A program made the translations under genes and the position numbers. From Dyadobacter alkalitolerans DSM 23607 (lineage in GTDB: Bacteria > Bacteroidota > Bacteroidia > Cytophagales > Spirosomataceae): a stretch of DNA of 64,000 nt. Location: positions 35,699 to 99,698 of the forward strand of contig NZ_AUAS01000018.1 in the NCBI RefSeq assembly GCF_000428845.1. The letters are read 5' to 3'. The stretch's first letter is position 1; every line of letters starts with the position of its first letter. A model generated the notes under the pieces. The model did not search any database. It was not told the origin of the DNA and worked only from the letters and a program-made list of their open reading frames with translations. Shown one piece after another: positions 1-8,499 of the stretch.

Positions 1-22
1 TCCTGCTAAAAAATAGTGCTTT

Positions 23-59
23 CAACTTCCGGGTGAATGTTATTTCGGTCCGGAAGTTG
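23..59 (-). terminator. Possible terminator after phosphodiesterase gene
   Basis: A 10-bp inverted repeat (arms 23-32 and 50-59) lies directly against the stop codon of the minus-strand phosphodiesterase gene. On the minus strand a run of six T residues follows, but about nine bases beyond the stem, so this is not a textbook Rho-independent terminator. It could equally be a processing or stability hairpin. Confidence 0.35.
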
Positions 60-1004
60 TTATTTCAATTCAAATGCTTTGCCCTGTTCCGGGAAAATAA
101 GGTTTAATCCAAGCGCATTATCACTCGCCAGTTCTGCCTTAATTTGCGACTCATTATCTGCCGTCGGCTTCATATGTGTGATAATCACATTCAGGCCCTT
201 CAAACTTCCTGCGCCGGAAATTTCTGCCAGCACATTCAATTCTTTCATCAGCCATTTGGGCGTCAAATGGCCGTATAATTGTCTGTCCGGCTGCTTGTTA
301 GGATAAGATACTTCTAAAAATATTCCCGCCAGCTGTTTTGCCTTCACCAGCGGCGCAACCGCTTTCCAGACCTGCTGCATTTTATCAGACTTCTCAATTT
401 CATCCGGACCCGTATCACCAAAATACAAGACATATTTTTCGCCTTTCCGGATCAGAAATGCAGTGCTTTCGTAGGGATTGGAATGACTTAGTTTGAATAT
501 TTTTACAAACATTTCCGTCTGCTCAATGTCAACTTCCTGGTCTTCTCCCAGCATTTTATAACTATACTTTTTCAAAGCCGGACTCGCGCCCTCGTTCGTC
601 AGGTTAGGCCAGCTTTTCCAATTGAAATAATGGCTTTTCAGCGTTTCAATGCAATATTCAGTGCCATAAATGTTCTTTGCCGTGTCTTCCACCGAATTGA
701 TCACCATGCCCGAAACGTGATCCAGATGTGGGTGGGAGATTAAATAAGCCTTGATATATTTTCTCAAAACAACATCCGCAGGAACAGAGAATGCCTTGTT
801 AGTCAATGCTTTTGAAATCCCATTCGTCACAGTCCCCGCATCCAGGCAAACATAAGCATTGGAATTCACCGGTGCGACCATGTAAGCCGACAAGTTTCCA
901 TCATCCCCGCCTCCCCTAACCCCCAGCGGAACGACGCGGAAGCTGTTTTGAGCAGAACAAACAGAAACAAAACAGGTTAAGAGCAAGAATGTAACGATTC
1001 GCAT
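60..1004 (-). CDS. Class II 3',5'-cyclic-nucleotide phosphodiesterase (MBL fold)
   Basis: A 314-residue exported metallo-hydrolase. It has a signal peptide ending near CSAQ (residues 16-19), then the metal-binding motif HPHLDH (H91, H93, D95, H96). Downstream it has the FNWKSWPNL stretch typical of class II cyclic nucleotide phosphodiesterases (yeast PDE1/CpdP family), which hydrolyse cAMP or cGMP. The start was set at the Met beginning MRIVTFLLL, because an upstream start would add 19 residues before the signal peptide and overlap the divergent photolyase-family gene. Only 47 bp separate the two divergent starts, so they must share a compact promoter region. Family assignment is firm; the substrate is inferred from the family. 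Confidence 0.8.
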   Translation of the reverse strand: MRIVTFLLLTCFVSVCSAQNSFRVVPLGVRGGGDDGNLSAYMVAPVNSNAYVCLDAGTVTNGISKALTNKAFSVPADVVLRKYIKAYLISHPHLDHVSGMVINSVEDTAKNIYGTEYCIETLKSHYFNWKSWPNLTNEGASPALKKYSYKMLGEDQEVDIEQTEMFVKIFKLSHSNPYESTAFLIRKGEKYVLYFGDTGPDEIEKSDKMQQVWKAVAPLVKAKQLAGIFLEVSYPNKQPDRQLYGHLTPKWLMKELNVLAEISGAGSLKGLNVIITHMKPTADNESQIKAELASDNALGLNLIFPEQGKAFELK

Positions 1005-1051
1005 GATTTTAGTAAGGAAGTTGGTCGGCATGTATCGATAATGAATAGCAA

Positions 1052-2536
1052 ATGAAGGCAATTACGTTAATTTTTCCGCATCAGTTGTTTCATCCGCATC
1101 CGGCTGTTGCAGCGGGAAGAGACGTTTTTCTGGTAGAAGAGGATCTTTATTTCAACCAATTTTCATTTCACAAGCACAAATTATTTTTCCACCGCGCTTC
1201 TATGCAGGCTTACAAGCTGCATTTAGAAAGCCAGAAATTAAATGTGCATTACATTGACGCGCAAGATCCGCTGGCTGATGTCCGGAAACTGGTTCCTATG
1301 CTTAAAAAAAAGGGTGTTGAAGAAGTTTTCTATGTGGATGTTACCGATAACTGGCTCCAAAAACGACTTTCAACATCTGCAAAGATGAACAATATCGAGC
1401 TGATCGAGTTTGAAACGCCGATGTTCGTGAATTCCAAAGAAGATCTGGAAATGTATTTCATGAACAAGAAAAGATATTTCCAGGCAGATTTTTACACTAC
1501 TCAGCGCAAAAAATACAAGATCCTGCTGGACGAAGACGGTGACCCGGAAGGCGGTAAATGGAGTTTTGACACGGAAAACCGATTAAAATTCCCTAAAAAA
1601 CAAGTGCCGCCGACAATTCACTTCCCGGCTTCAAATGAGCATTATGACGAAGCAAGATGCTATGTCGAGCAACATTTTAAGGACAATTACGGAAACATTC
1701 CGGACGGAATCCGCTTCCCGATCACCACCGAAGAAAGCGAGGCCTGGCTCGATCAGTTTATGGAGAAGCGTTTTGAGGAATTTGGCAAATACGAGGATGC
1801 CATGGTTGTCACAGAACATTTTCTCCATCACAGCGTGTTGACGCCCATGCTGAATACAGGCTTACTAACGCCTAAGAAGGTCATCAACGCAACCTTGAAA
1901 TATGCCCGAAAAAATGACATTCCGCTCAATTCACTGGAAGGCTTTATCCGGCAGATCATTGGCTGGCGGGAGTTTATGCATGGGGTTTATGAATACAAAG
2001 GCAGCATAGAGCGGACGCGAAATTATTGGGGCTATACACGCAAAATCCCAGAGTCGTTCTGGACCGGCACAACGGGCATCGAGCCGGTTGATATTGTTAT
2101 TAAGAAAGTCCTCGATATCGGTTACTGCCATCACATTGAGCGCTTAATGGTGCTGGGAAACTTCATGCTATTGTGCGAATTCGACCCGGATGACGTTTAT
2201 CGCTGGTTTATGGAGCTTTTTATCGATGCCTATGACTGGGTAATGGTCCCTAATATCTATGGCATGAGCCAGTTCGCAGACGGTGGCCTCCTGGCAACCA
2301 AACCTTACATTAGCGGCAGTAATTATCTGATGAAAATGAGCGACTTCCCCAAAGGCGACTGGCAGCAAACCTGGGACGGACTGTTCTGGCGTTCTATGGA
2401 TAAAAACAGAAAGTTCTTCCTGAAAAACCCACGCTTAGGCATGCTCATCCGCAAATTCGACAACATGGAAGAAAGCAAGCGAAAAGCACATTTGCAGCAC
2501 GCTAATGATTTCCTGACCAAATTGGACAAACAATAA
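1052..2536 (+). CDS. Cryptochrome/photolyase-related protein (FeS-BCP/DPRP family) apparently lacking the FeS ligands
   Basis: A 494-residue flavoprotein of the prokaryotic (6-4) photolyase/cryptochrome family. It has the N-terminal photolyase-related alpha/beta domain (about residues 1-130) and a C-terminal FAD-binding helical domain carrying YCHHIERLMVLGNFML and GMSQFADGG motifs. Agrobacterium PhrB, the family model, binds a [4Fe-4S] cluster through Cys350, Cys438, Cys441 and Cys454. Here only the first is conserved (C359). The later Cys-rich loop is replaced by a short Cys-free segment, about residues 432-439 (FPKGDWQQ). Light-dependent repair of (6-4) photoproducts is the family role; whether this variant keeps it is unknown. 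The gene is divergent from the phosphodiesterase gene and is followed by a GNAT gene. Confidence 0.85.
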   Translation: MKAITLIFPHQLFHPHPAVAAGRDVFLVEEDLYFNQFSFHKHKLFFHRASMQAYKLHLESQKLNVHYIDAQDPLADVRKLVPMLKKKGVEEVFYVDVTDNWLQKRLSTSAKMNNIELIEFETPMFVNSKEDLEMYFMNKKRYFQADFYTTQRKKYKILLDEDGDPEGGKWSFDTENRLKFPKKQVPPTIHFPASNEHYDEARCYVEQHFKDNYGNIPDGIRFPITTEESEAWLDQFMEKRFEEFGKYEDAMVVTEHFLHHSVLTPMLNTGLLTPKKVINATLKYARKNDIPLNSLEGFIRQIIGWREFMHGVYEYKGSIERTRNYWGYTRKIPESFWTGTTGIEPVDIVIKKVLDIGYCHHIERLMVLGNFMLLCEFDPDDVYRWFMELFIDAYDWVMVPNIYGMSQFADGGLLATKPYISGSNYLMKMSDFPKGDWQQTWDGLFWRSMDKNRKFFLKNPRLGMLIRKFDNMEESKRKAHLQHANDFLTKLDKQ

Positions 2537-2593
2537 TCTGCTAATAATATCTTAATCCTCTAATTTCGCAATCCATTTCCCGACACGCGACCA

Positions 2594-3037
2594 ATGATCA
2601 GAACAAACAGCGAAAACCCTGATTTTAGAAAGCTAACCGACCAGCTGGACGACGAGCTTTGCACTATTTACAATACCAATAAGGCTGACTACGAAGACTA
2701 TAATCGCATCACCAATCTGCCAACCGTGCTTCTTGCTTACGAAAACGATACGGTCGTAGCCTGCGGCTGTTTCAAGATTTACGACGAAAGCACGATAGAG
2801 TTAAAGCGCATGTTTGTCGTTCCGGCATTCCGCGGCAAAGGCATCGCCTCCACCATGGTACGCGAACTGGAACAATGGGCCATCGAACTAGGCTTCCAAA
2901 ACGCCGTCCTGGAAACCGGCACCGGCCAACCTCAAGCCATCGCCATGTATAACAAACTAGGCTACATCAATGCCGAAAAACCTGGGCAGAATGAAGCGAT
3001 CGGGCATAGCGTGTTTATGGTGAAGCGGTTGGTTTAA
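2594..3037 (+). CDS. GNAT family N-acetyltransferase
   Basis: A 147-residue single-domain acetyltransferase. The acetyl-CoA pyrophosphate-binding loop is visible as RGKGIAS (motif A, R/QxxGxG/A), preceded by ELKRMFVVP. It is followed by the C-terminal AMYNKLGY motif B, which is normal for the fold and length. Such proteins move an acetyl group from acetyl-CoA to an amine; the acceptor here cannot be read from sequence. The gene lies 57 bp after the photolyase gene on the same strand and ends with a 4-bp convergent overlap with the HigA-like gene. Confidence 0.85.
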   Translation: MIRTNSENPDFRKLTDQLDDELCTIYNTNKADYEDYNRITNLPTVLLAYENDTVVACGCFKIYDESTIELKRMFVVPAFRGKGIASTMVRELEQWAIELGFQNAVLETGTGQPQAIAMYNKLGYINAEKPGQNEAIGHSVFMVKRLV

Positions 3038-3405
3038 ATGTGTTGAAGGATAAAATCGGCCGGCACATTTAATTTAGTATGTACAGCCTTGATGAAGGGA
3101 ATATCGGGCTTTTGCTTACCATTCAAGATCATGGAAAGCTTAGTGCCACTAACGCCAAGTGTTGCTGCGAGGTCTTTTTGCTTCAATTTCATCTCATACA
3201 TTCGCAGTTCGATCATGCCCTCAAGCGTGCGCGGAGGCTCCACATAATAATGCTCCTTTTCATAGGCCTGCGCCGCGAGAGCCATCGTGCGAATAATTTC
3301 AAGCTCTTCCTTAGACAGTATCGCCTCACCTTTTTTCATAAGGCGATCAATTTCTATCATCGCCTCGTCGTACTCCTTTTCTGTCTTAAATTCTATTTTT
3401 TTCAT
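3034..3405 (-). CDS. higA: HigA-type antitoxin with XRE helix-turn-helix
   Basis: A 123-residue antitoxin. Its C-terminal half (about residues 67-120) is a Cro/C1-type helix-turn-helix with LKQKDLAATLGVSGTKLS and an ILNGK recognition turn. The N-terminal half is charged and helical (EKEYDEAMIEIDRLMKKGE), typical of HigA antitoxins paired with HigB toxins. It follows the toxin gene with a single base between them, giving the toxin-first order characteristic of higBA. It should bind and neutralise HigB and repress the shared promoter. The pair is likely autoregulated through the repeats upstream of higB. Confidence 0.85.
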   Translation of the reverse strand: MKKIEFKTEKEYDEAMIEIDRLMKKGEAILSKEELEIIRTMALAAQAYEKEHYYVEPPRTLEGMIELRMYEMKLKQKDLAATLGVSGTKLSMILNGKQKPDIPFIKAVHTKLNVPADFILQHI

Positions 3406-3406
3406 C

Positions 3407-3700
3407 TTACAACTGGTCTATTCTTACCTTATCATACTCCTTATGATTGCCAATAAACTTTATATAGACAGTTCGAACACTAAATAAAATACGTACAATG
3501 ACTCTGACGTGGTTGCCTTTAATATTAAAAACGTAAAGATCATAGCCAACCGCATCAACCGAATTAAACATCCGCCTTAATTCATTAAAGTTTGACCAGT
3601 TAGATCTTTCAACAATTTGATACCAAGTATCCAGCGCTTCCAGGCTCTTTTTGTCAACTTTGCCATATAGGCGAATCATCTTATAACTAATAACAACCAT
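3407..3700 (-). CDS. higB: HigB family mRNA interferase toxin
   Basis: A 97-residue RelE-superfamily toxin of the HigB_toxin type. The family hallmarks are visible: W-x-x-V/I-x-x-S/A-x-W in the middle (TWYQIVERSNW), then VFNIKGNHVRVIVRI and a C-terminal FIGNHKEYDKV block holding the conserved His-Lys-Tyr residues. HigB toxins cleave mRNA on the ribosome. The gene precedes higA by one base. A -7/-33 promoter candidate lies about 27 bp upstream. Confidence 0.85.
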   Translation of the reverse strand: MVVISYKMIRLYGKVDKKSLEALDTWYQIVERSNWSNFNELRRMFNSVDAVGYDLYVFNIKGNHVRVIVRILFSVRTVYIKFIGNHKEYDKVRIDQL

Positions 3701-3726
3701 GTTAATGGGTAAGTGTGTATATTTAG

Positions 3727-3754
3727 CAAAGGTATAGAAAATTTAGAAATTCAA
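3727..3754 (-). promoter_or_regulatory. Candidate promoter of higBA
   Basis: Read on the minus strand, TTG (3754-3752) and TACCTTTG (3734-3727) are separated by 17 bases, close to the Bacteroidota -33/-7 consensus TTG and TAnnTTTG. The -7 box ends 26 bases before the higB start codon, a sensible leader length. Confidence 0.5.
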
Positions 3755-3800
3755 CATTTGTTTTAGAAAATCTAAATTAGAAATACTGAACTTTTAGAAC
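3740..3800. repeat. Repeated TTTAGAA motifs and inverted repeat upstream of higB (candidate HigA operator)
   Basis: Four near-identical copies of TTTAGAA/ATTAGAA start at 3742, 3762, 3776 and 3793. An 8-bp inverted repeat (AATTTAGA at 3740-3747, TCTAAATT at 3771-3778) flanks the candidate -33 element. HigA antitoxins bind inverted repeats that overlap their own promoter, so this is a reasonable operator candidate. The region is also the upstream region of the divergent AI-2E permease gene (start 3809). Confidence 0.4.
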
Positions 3801-3808
3801 AAATCACA

Positions 3809-4930
3809 ATGATACCAGACCAGCCCGCTCCGTTCTACCAAAAACTTTCCTTCTCGCTCCTGGCCATAGGCTTGATCATGCTGGGGATATATTTGGGGCA
3901 GGATATTATTGTTCCTTTGGCTTTGGCGGGGTTGATTGCAGTTTTGTTGCGTCCTGTGGAGGCGTGGCTTACCCGGCTGGGAATGCACAAAATTCTGGCG
4001 ATCACCCTGGCGGTGTTGCTTGCGGTCGTGCTTGTGTCCGGCGTCGCGATCTTGCTATCAATGCAACTTTCAGACTTCTCGGATGAATGGCCCAAATTGA
4101 AGCGCAACATTAATGAGTTTTACAGAGATACGCGGCGCTGGATCCGGCGGGAATATAGCGTCAGTTATAGCAAACAGGCCGAATATCTCAAAAATGCCCA
4201 GACAAAAACGCTCGAAAATTTCCAGGGTGCCGAGACACTTGGCGTGGTTACGGGACCGCTCGCAACATTGATCCTTATCCCTATATACGCATTCTTGCTC
4301 CTTTATTACCGTACGATGCTGCTGCATTTTATGGTCGTTCTGTTTGCAGAGGAGCATAAGCCGCGCGTGCTGGAAGTGCTGGGCGAGATCAAAGCCATTA
4401 TTCAGAGCTATATGGTAGGTTTGCTGCTGGAAACGGCTGTTGTTGCGGTGCTGAATTCGGTGGGGCTGCTGCTCTTGAATGTCCAATATGCAATGCTTTT
4501 GGGCATCATGGCCGCGATTTTGAATCTTGTCCCCTACATCGGCGGACTTGTGGCAACAGTGCTGGCGGTTATGGTGACGTTTATCAGCCATCCCGATGCG
4601 CACACCTTGCTGGGCGTTGTGGGCGTATTTATTGCTGTTCAGTTTATTGACAACAATTTTCTGGTGCCGCTCATTGTTGGTTCCAAGGTCAAGATCAATG
4701 CATTGGTTTCGATTGTGGGCGTGCTGGTGGGTGGCGCGCTGGCTGGCTTGTCAGGCATGTTCCTATCCATTCCGGCGATTGCGATGATGAAAGTGGTCTT
4801 TGACCGGATTGATGGATTGAAACCTTGGGGAATTTTACTGGGAGATCAAACGCCGGAACAGGCGAATAACAATCTGTTCAGGCTTGTGAACAAGCGTAAG
4901 CCCAAAAAGAAAACCGACGAAGATGCTTAG
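3809..4930 (+). CDS. AI-2E family transporter
   Basis: A 373-residue polytopic membrane protein of the AI-2E exporter superfamily (PF01594). It starts with a hydrophobic pair (LLAIGLIMLGIYLGQDIIVPLALAG). A charged soluble stretch follows (about residues 90-150). A C-terminal membrane cluster carries the family motif PYIGGLVATV and LVPLIVGSKVKINALVS. Length and layout are normal. Members export small molecules or act as ion antiporters; the name does not show that autoinducer-2 is the substrate. The C-terminal tail is lysine-rich and cytosolic. The gene stands alone between the divergent higBA pair and the convergent AarF kinase gene. Confidence 0.85.
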   Translation: MIPDQPAPFYQKLSFSLLAIGLIMLGIYLGQDIIVPLALAGLIAVLLRPVEAWLTRLGMHKILAITLAVLLAVVLVSGVAILLSMQLSDFSDEWPKLKRNINEFYRDTRRWIRREYSVSYSKQAEYLKNAQTKTLENFQGAETLGVVTGPLATLILIPIYAFLLLYYRTMLLHFMVVLFAEEHKPRVLEVLGEIKAIIQSYMVGLLLETAVVAVLNSVGLLLLNVQYAMLLGIMAAILNLVPYIGGLVATVLAVMVTFISHPDAHTLLGVVGVFIAVQFIDNNFLVPLIVGSKVKINALVSIVGVLVGGALAGLSGMFLSIPAIAMMKVVFDRIDGLKPWGILLGDQTPEQANNNLFRLVNKRKPKKKTDEDA

Positions 4931-4966
4931 TCTTTCGCCGGTTTGAGTAACTTGATAATCAATGTG

Positions 4967-6268
4967 TTACATCACCAACTGCTTCGTTTCCACGGTCGCT
5001 TTCAAATCATGCAACAGGCTAAAAAGCCCAAAGAATGTGCGGTTGATGTAAATAAAATGTTTGGAACCGCGGTTGACATTCATCTTGCGCAGCTCTTTAT
5101 CATTTGCATATTTCTCACCCAATTCCGCCAGTTTTCCGAAGAATGTTTCATCCGAAAAATTAAATGTATCCGACTGGAACGGCTGGGTTAGCAAGGATAA
5201 AATCTCTTTAAAAAGCTTCGAAAAATAAATCGTTTCCTGAGGCGTATCCTTGCTCGAAAGAATTTCCAGCGCTTCCATTCTTGAATAGAAAATCTCAGGA
5301 TCATTCAACTTATCCGGCTCGGCCAGCTCAAAATAAGGCGTGTAAAACGACTCCGGAATCTCCTTAATGCACCCAAAATCAATGGCGATCAGGTTCCCCG
5401 CATCGTCTACCAGAAAATTGCCCGGATGCGGATCGGCATGCACTTTTCGCAATTGATGCACCTGGAACATATAAAAATCCCAAAGCGCCTGCCCGATCTT
5501 GTTGGCCAGATTCTGATCCGTATTTGTTTTCGTGAATTCCGACAAATGCTTGCCCGTCATCCAATCCATCGAAATCACCCTTTCGCAGGATAATTCGGGA
5601 TAATATTTCGGAAAACGCAGGTTGGGAATGTGTGCGCAAGCCTCGGCAATTTCCGTGCTCTGGGCTATTTCAAGAAAATAATTGGTTTCCTCCGTCAACT
5701 TGGTTTCAACCTCCTTGAAATATTTATCCGAATCCTTTGCCTGAATGTTGAACATGCTCATGGCAATTGGCTTCACCATTGCCAGGTCGGAGGAAATGCT
5801 TTCGGCAACGCCCGGATACTGAATTTTTACAGCCAGGTTCTTTCCATTTTTCGTCGCCTTATGCACCTGGCCAATACTGGCAGCATTGATGGCATTGGCG
5901 TCAAAGGAATCAAAAAGATCAAGCGGCGATTTGCCGAAATACTTTCTGAATGTCTTCACAACCAGCGGCGCCGACAACGGCGGAACGGAAAATTGGGACA
6001 AAGAAAATTTCTCCACATAAGCCTGCGGAAGGAAATTTTTCTCCATACTCAGCATTTGCGCCACTTTTAGGGCACTGCCTTTCAGGTTCTTCAGTCCATC
6101 GTAAATATCCTCGGCGTTGTTTGTATTCAAGTTATCCCGCGCCGATTCAGGATTGGTGATTTTCTCACCGTAATATTTTAAATAGTTACCCCCGATTTTT
6201 ACACCGGTCGAAATCAATCTGGTTGCACGCTGAATTTTCGAAGTAGGGATGCTGTCAATTGTTTCCAT
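4967..6268 (-). CDS. AarF/ABC1/UbiB kinase family protein
   Basis: A 433-residue atypical protein-kinase-like protein. Family motifs appear in order: LKGSALKVAQMLS (the KxGQ-type helix, here KxAQ), the A-rich loop NAASIGQVHKAT, the ATP-site lysine in VKIQYPG, the catalytic HADPHPGNFLV, and the metal-binding AIDFGCIKE. UbiB/COQ8 members support isoprenoid-quinone synthesis or lipid handling through an ATPase-like activity. Two bases separate it from an upstream TetR-like regulator, so the two form an operon. Its specific role is not deducible from sequence. Confidence 0.85.
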   Translation of the reverse strand: METIDSIPTSKIQRATRLISTGVKIGGNYLKYYGEKITNPESARDNLNTNNAEDIYDGLKNLKGSALKVAQMLSMEKNFLPQAYVEKFSLSQFSVPPLSAPLVVKTFRKYFGKSPLDLFDSFDANAINAASIGQVHKATKNGKNLAVKIQYPGVAESISSDLAMVKPIAMSMFNIQAKDSDKYFKEVETKLTEETNYFLEIAQSTEIAEACAHIPNLRFPKYYPELSCERVISMDWMTGKHLSEFTKTNTDQNLANKIGQALWDFYMFQVHQLRKVHADPHPGNFLVDDAGNLIAIDFGCIKEIPESFYTPYFELAEPDKLNDPEIFYSRMEALEILSSKDTPQETIYFSKLFKEILSLLTQPFQSDTFNFSDETFFGKLAELGEKYANDKELRKMNVNRGSKHFIYINRTFFGLFSLLHDLKATVETKQLVM

Positions 6269-6270
6269 TC

Positions 6271-6975
6271 CTACCTTAACTTTTCTTTGATGAGAAATTT
6301 ACCAAAATCGATGACGCTTTCCAGCGGCGTAATGTCGATCAGATCGAATGTTGCGCGGATTGATTTTTCGATGAAAAGGTCTGTTTTTTCAAAGCCAATG
6401 GACTCGTCATCCAGCCAGAATTTGAGCGTTACCATAAACTGGATCCACGCACCTTCTTCCAATGCATCCTGTTGCGCCTTGCGGATCCGTTCGCTTTTGG
6501 ATTTCAGATAACCCTCGCTGATCTCATTAACGAACGATTTAAACTGGCTCCTGAAATCTTTCAACTTCATTAACCCAGCCAAACGGTTCTTTTCACTTTT
6601 CAGATCAAATACAACATAACTTCTGTTTGCGGTAAGTATCTCAAAATAAGTAAAATAGTAAGTCAAAAGCTTATCCCGGAAACCCAGTGACGGCATGTCG
6701 CCACTCTGGTTCATAAGATTAACGGCCAGTCTGTGAAAGCTCACAAAAACGCTTTTTTCAATTGCTTCGATCGAAGAGAAATGTTTGTAAAATTCCTTTT
6801 CGACAATGCCATGCCGCTTGCAGAACAGGTAAACCGACTCCGGCTTTTTGTTCTGTTCCAGGCAATCGTGCATATATAATTCAATGATCTTATCGGATGT
6901 AATTTCCCGTGCTGCTGCCGGCTCGGCCATATTCGGCTCTCCCGCATTGGGAAGTTCCCTCAATTTTGCTGCCAT
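6271..6975 (-). CDS. TetR/AcrR-like regulator
   Basis: A protein of about 234 residues with an N-terminal TetR-like helix-turn-helix (near residues 30-75; ...KRHGIVEKEFYKHFSSIEAIE...) and an all-helical C-terminal ligand or dimer domain. The start was placed at MAAKLRELP. A longer reading adds 14 residues with no domain value, and a later Met at AGEPNMAEP is also possible. It precedes the AarF/UbiB kinase gene by two bases, a pairing that suggests it regulates or acts with the kinase. Confidence 0.65.
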   Translation of the reverse strand: MAAKLRELPNAGEPNMAEPAAAREITSDKIIELYMHDCLEQNKKPESVYLFCKRHGIVEKEFYKHFSSIEAIEKSVFVSFHRLAVNLMNQSGDMPSLGFRDKLLTYYFTYFEILTANRSYVVFDLKSEKNRLAGLMKLKDFRSQFKSFVNEISEGYLKSKSERIRKAQQDALEEGAWIQFMVTLKFWLDDESIGFEKTDLFIEKSIRATFDLIDITPLESVIDFGKFLIKEKLR

Positions 6976-7107
6976 TATTTTATTTGGTTTACAAGGTGTT
7001 GATCCACGCTTACACAACGAATGTTGGTCAGCATAAAATATTCATAGCGGACTATTACAGAACAAAATAAAGGGCCGTAATCATTCACCAAAAGGGCTAT
7101 TAATTTT

Positions 7108-8454
7108 TCAAACTCTGAAAATATTGAGGTTCAGAAAGTCATTCCTGAATTTCCCTTTCGGATCCATTTCCTGGGCCAGCGCCTTGAATTCTTCCATTTT
7201 CACATAACGCTTTGCAAGCAGATCCGGAGACACCGAAAACAGCTTTCCCCAGTGCGGACGCACATTGTAGGGCGCGAGTTCACGCTCAATGATTGGCAGC
7301 AGCTTGCTCACCGCATCCCATTCCTGTTTCCAGGTGAAGTGTATCGCCACAGAATCCTGCTTATAACAAGGGCTCATCCAGAAATCATCCGCCGCAATGG
7401 TCCGTATTTCCGAAGTAAGCAAATGCGGCCCGACCTGGCTTCCCAGCTTGGAAATCGCCATAATCGCATCCACGGCGTTTTTTCTGGGCACAAAAAATTC
7501 TGATTGCAGCTCCACACCGCTGCTGGGCGTAAAGCCCATTTTGAAATGCGGCATGCGCTCATACCAGGGACCTGAAACGCCCATCTGCTCCGTGCAGTTT
7601 TCGGCGGACAGTTCTGGGATCGGGTGGAGGTTTTTAGTCGCCAGTTTCGCGCCGAAAAATTCTTTTTCCGCTTTTAACGGCTTTCCATCGTCTATTTTTT
7701 GCTTAACCCAAACTTCCGTAATGTCGTTACTTTGCCAATTTGTGAACAAGCTCACGCTATATCCGCTCGATTCTATCTTTTCAAAATTATCCTTCAACTG
7801 ACCCAGAGGCAGATTTTCATACACAAATTGCCCCATCATGAATGTGGGCACGATATCCAGCGTCACCTTCGTCACCACGCCCAAAGCCCCTAGGTTCACA
7901 ACGGCCGCATTGAATTTCTCCCCATCCTTTTTACGGCTCAGTTGCATCACATCACCCGCCGCCGTAACGATCTCCATTCCCGAAACCGCAGTCGCCAGGT
8001 TACCATTTTTATCCCCGGAACCGTGCGTGGCCGTAGCGCAGGCACCCGCAACCGAAATGTGCGGCAATGATGCCAGGTTATGCAGCGCAAAGCCTTTTTT
8101 ATGCAAGTAAGGGCTCAATTGCCCATATTTCATGCCGGAATTCACGGTTACAGTTTTGTTTTTTTCATCCAAAACCATCTGCTCCTCCGCATTCACCAAG
8201 GAAATGAATTGATCTTTGGTGTCGGCAATGTTATTAAAGCAATGCCTGGTTCCAAGCACTTTAAGCTTTGGATATTTCTTTACAATTTCCTGAACCTGTG
8301 CCAGATTCTTCGCCTGATCCAGCTTTTGCGTGCTGTATTCTAAATTCCCTGCCCAGTTTTTCAATTTATCGTTGTTTGCCCAGCCGGTTAATGGTGTAAA
8401 TAATGGAGCTGTCATTAATGCGGATGAAAGTTTAATAAAGGTTCTCTTATTCAT
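7108..8454 (-). CDS. FAD-linked oxidoreductase, D-arabinono/L-gulono-1,4-lactone oxidase type
   Basis: A 448-residue vanillyl-alcohol-oxidase-family flavoprotein. The N-terminus MNKRTFIKLSSALMTAP resembles a weak Tat/Sec export signal (KR instead of RR). The FAD-binding PCMH domain follows, with LGTRHCFNNIADT and ISVAGACATATHGSGD. The C-terminal ALO domain ends with RPHWGKLF, the HWGK signature of aldonolactone oxidases. Such enzymes oxidise sugar lactones or alditols. The start was placed at the second Met, immediately before the export signal. It is flanked by unrelated genes on the same strand and appears monocistronic. Confidence 0.8.
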   Translation of the reverse strand: MNKRTFIKLSSALMTAPLFTPLTGWANNDKLKNWAGNLEYSTQKLDQAKNLAQVQEIVKKYPKLKVLGTRHCFNNIADTKDQFISLVNAEEQMVLDEKNKTVTVNSGMKYGQLSPYLHKKGFALHNLASLPHISVAGACATATHGSGDKNGNLATAVSGMEIVTAAGDVMQLSRKKDGEKFNAAVVNLGALGVVTKVTLDIVPTFMMGQFVYENLPLGQLKDNFEKIESSGYSVSLFTNWQSNDITEVWVKQKIDDGKPLKAEKEFFGAKLATKNLHPIPELSAENCTEQMGVSGPWYERMPHFKMGFTPSSGVELQSEFFVPRKNAVDAIMAISKLGSQVGPHLLTSEIRTIAADDFWMSPCYKQDSVAIHFTWKQEWDAVSKLLPIIERELAPYNVRPHWGKLFSVSPDLLAKRYVKMEEFKALAQEMDPKGKFRNDFLNLNIFRV

Positions 8455-8499
8455 ATGTTGGGAAGAAAGCAAAGTGAAAACCAGAAGGATATGATTAAA

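Noticed and set aside
4070..4603. Open frame antisense to the AI-2E transporter gene
   Set aside because: Composition rich in His/Gln with no motif, typical of a shadow frame of a hydrophobic protein.
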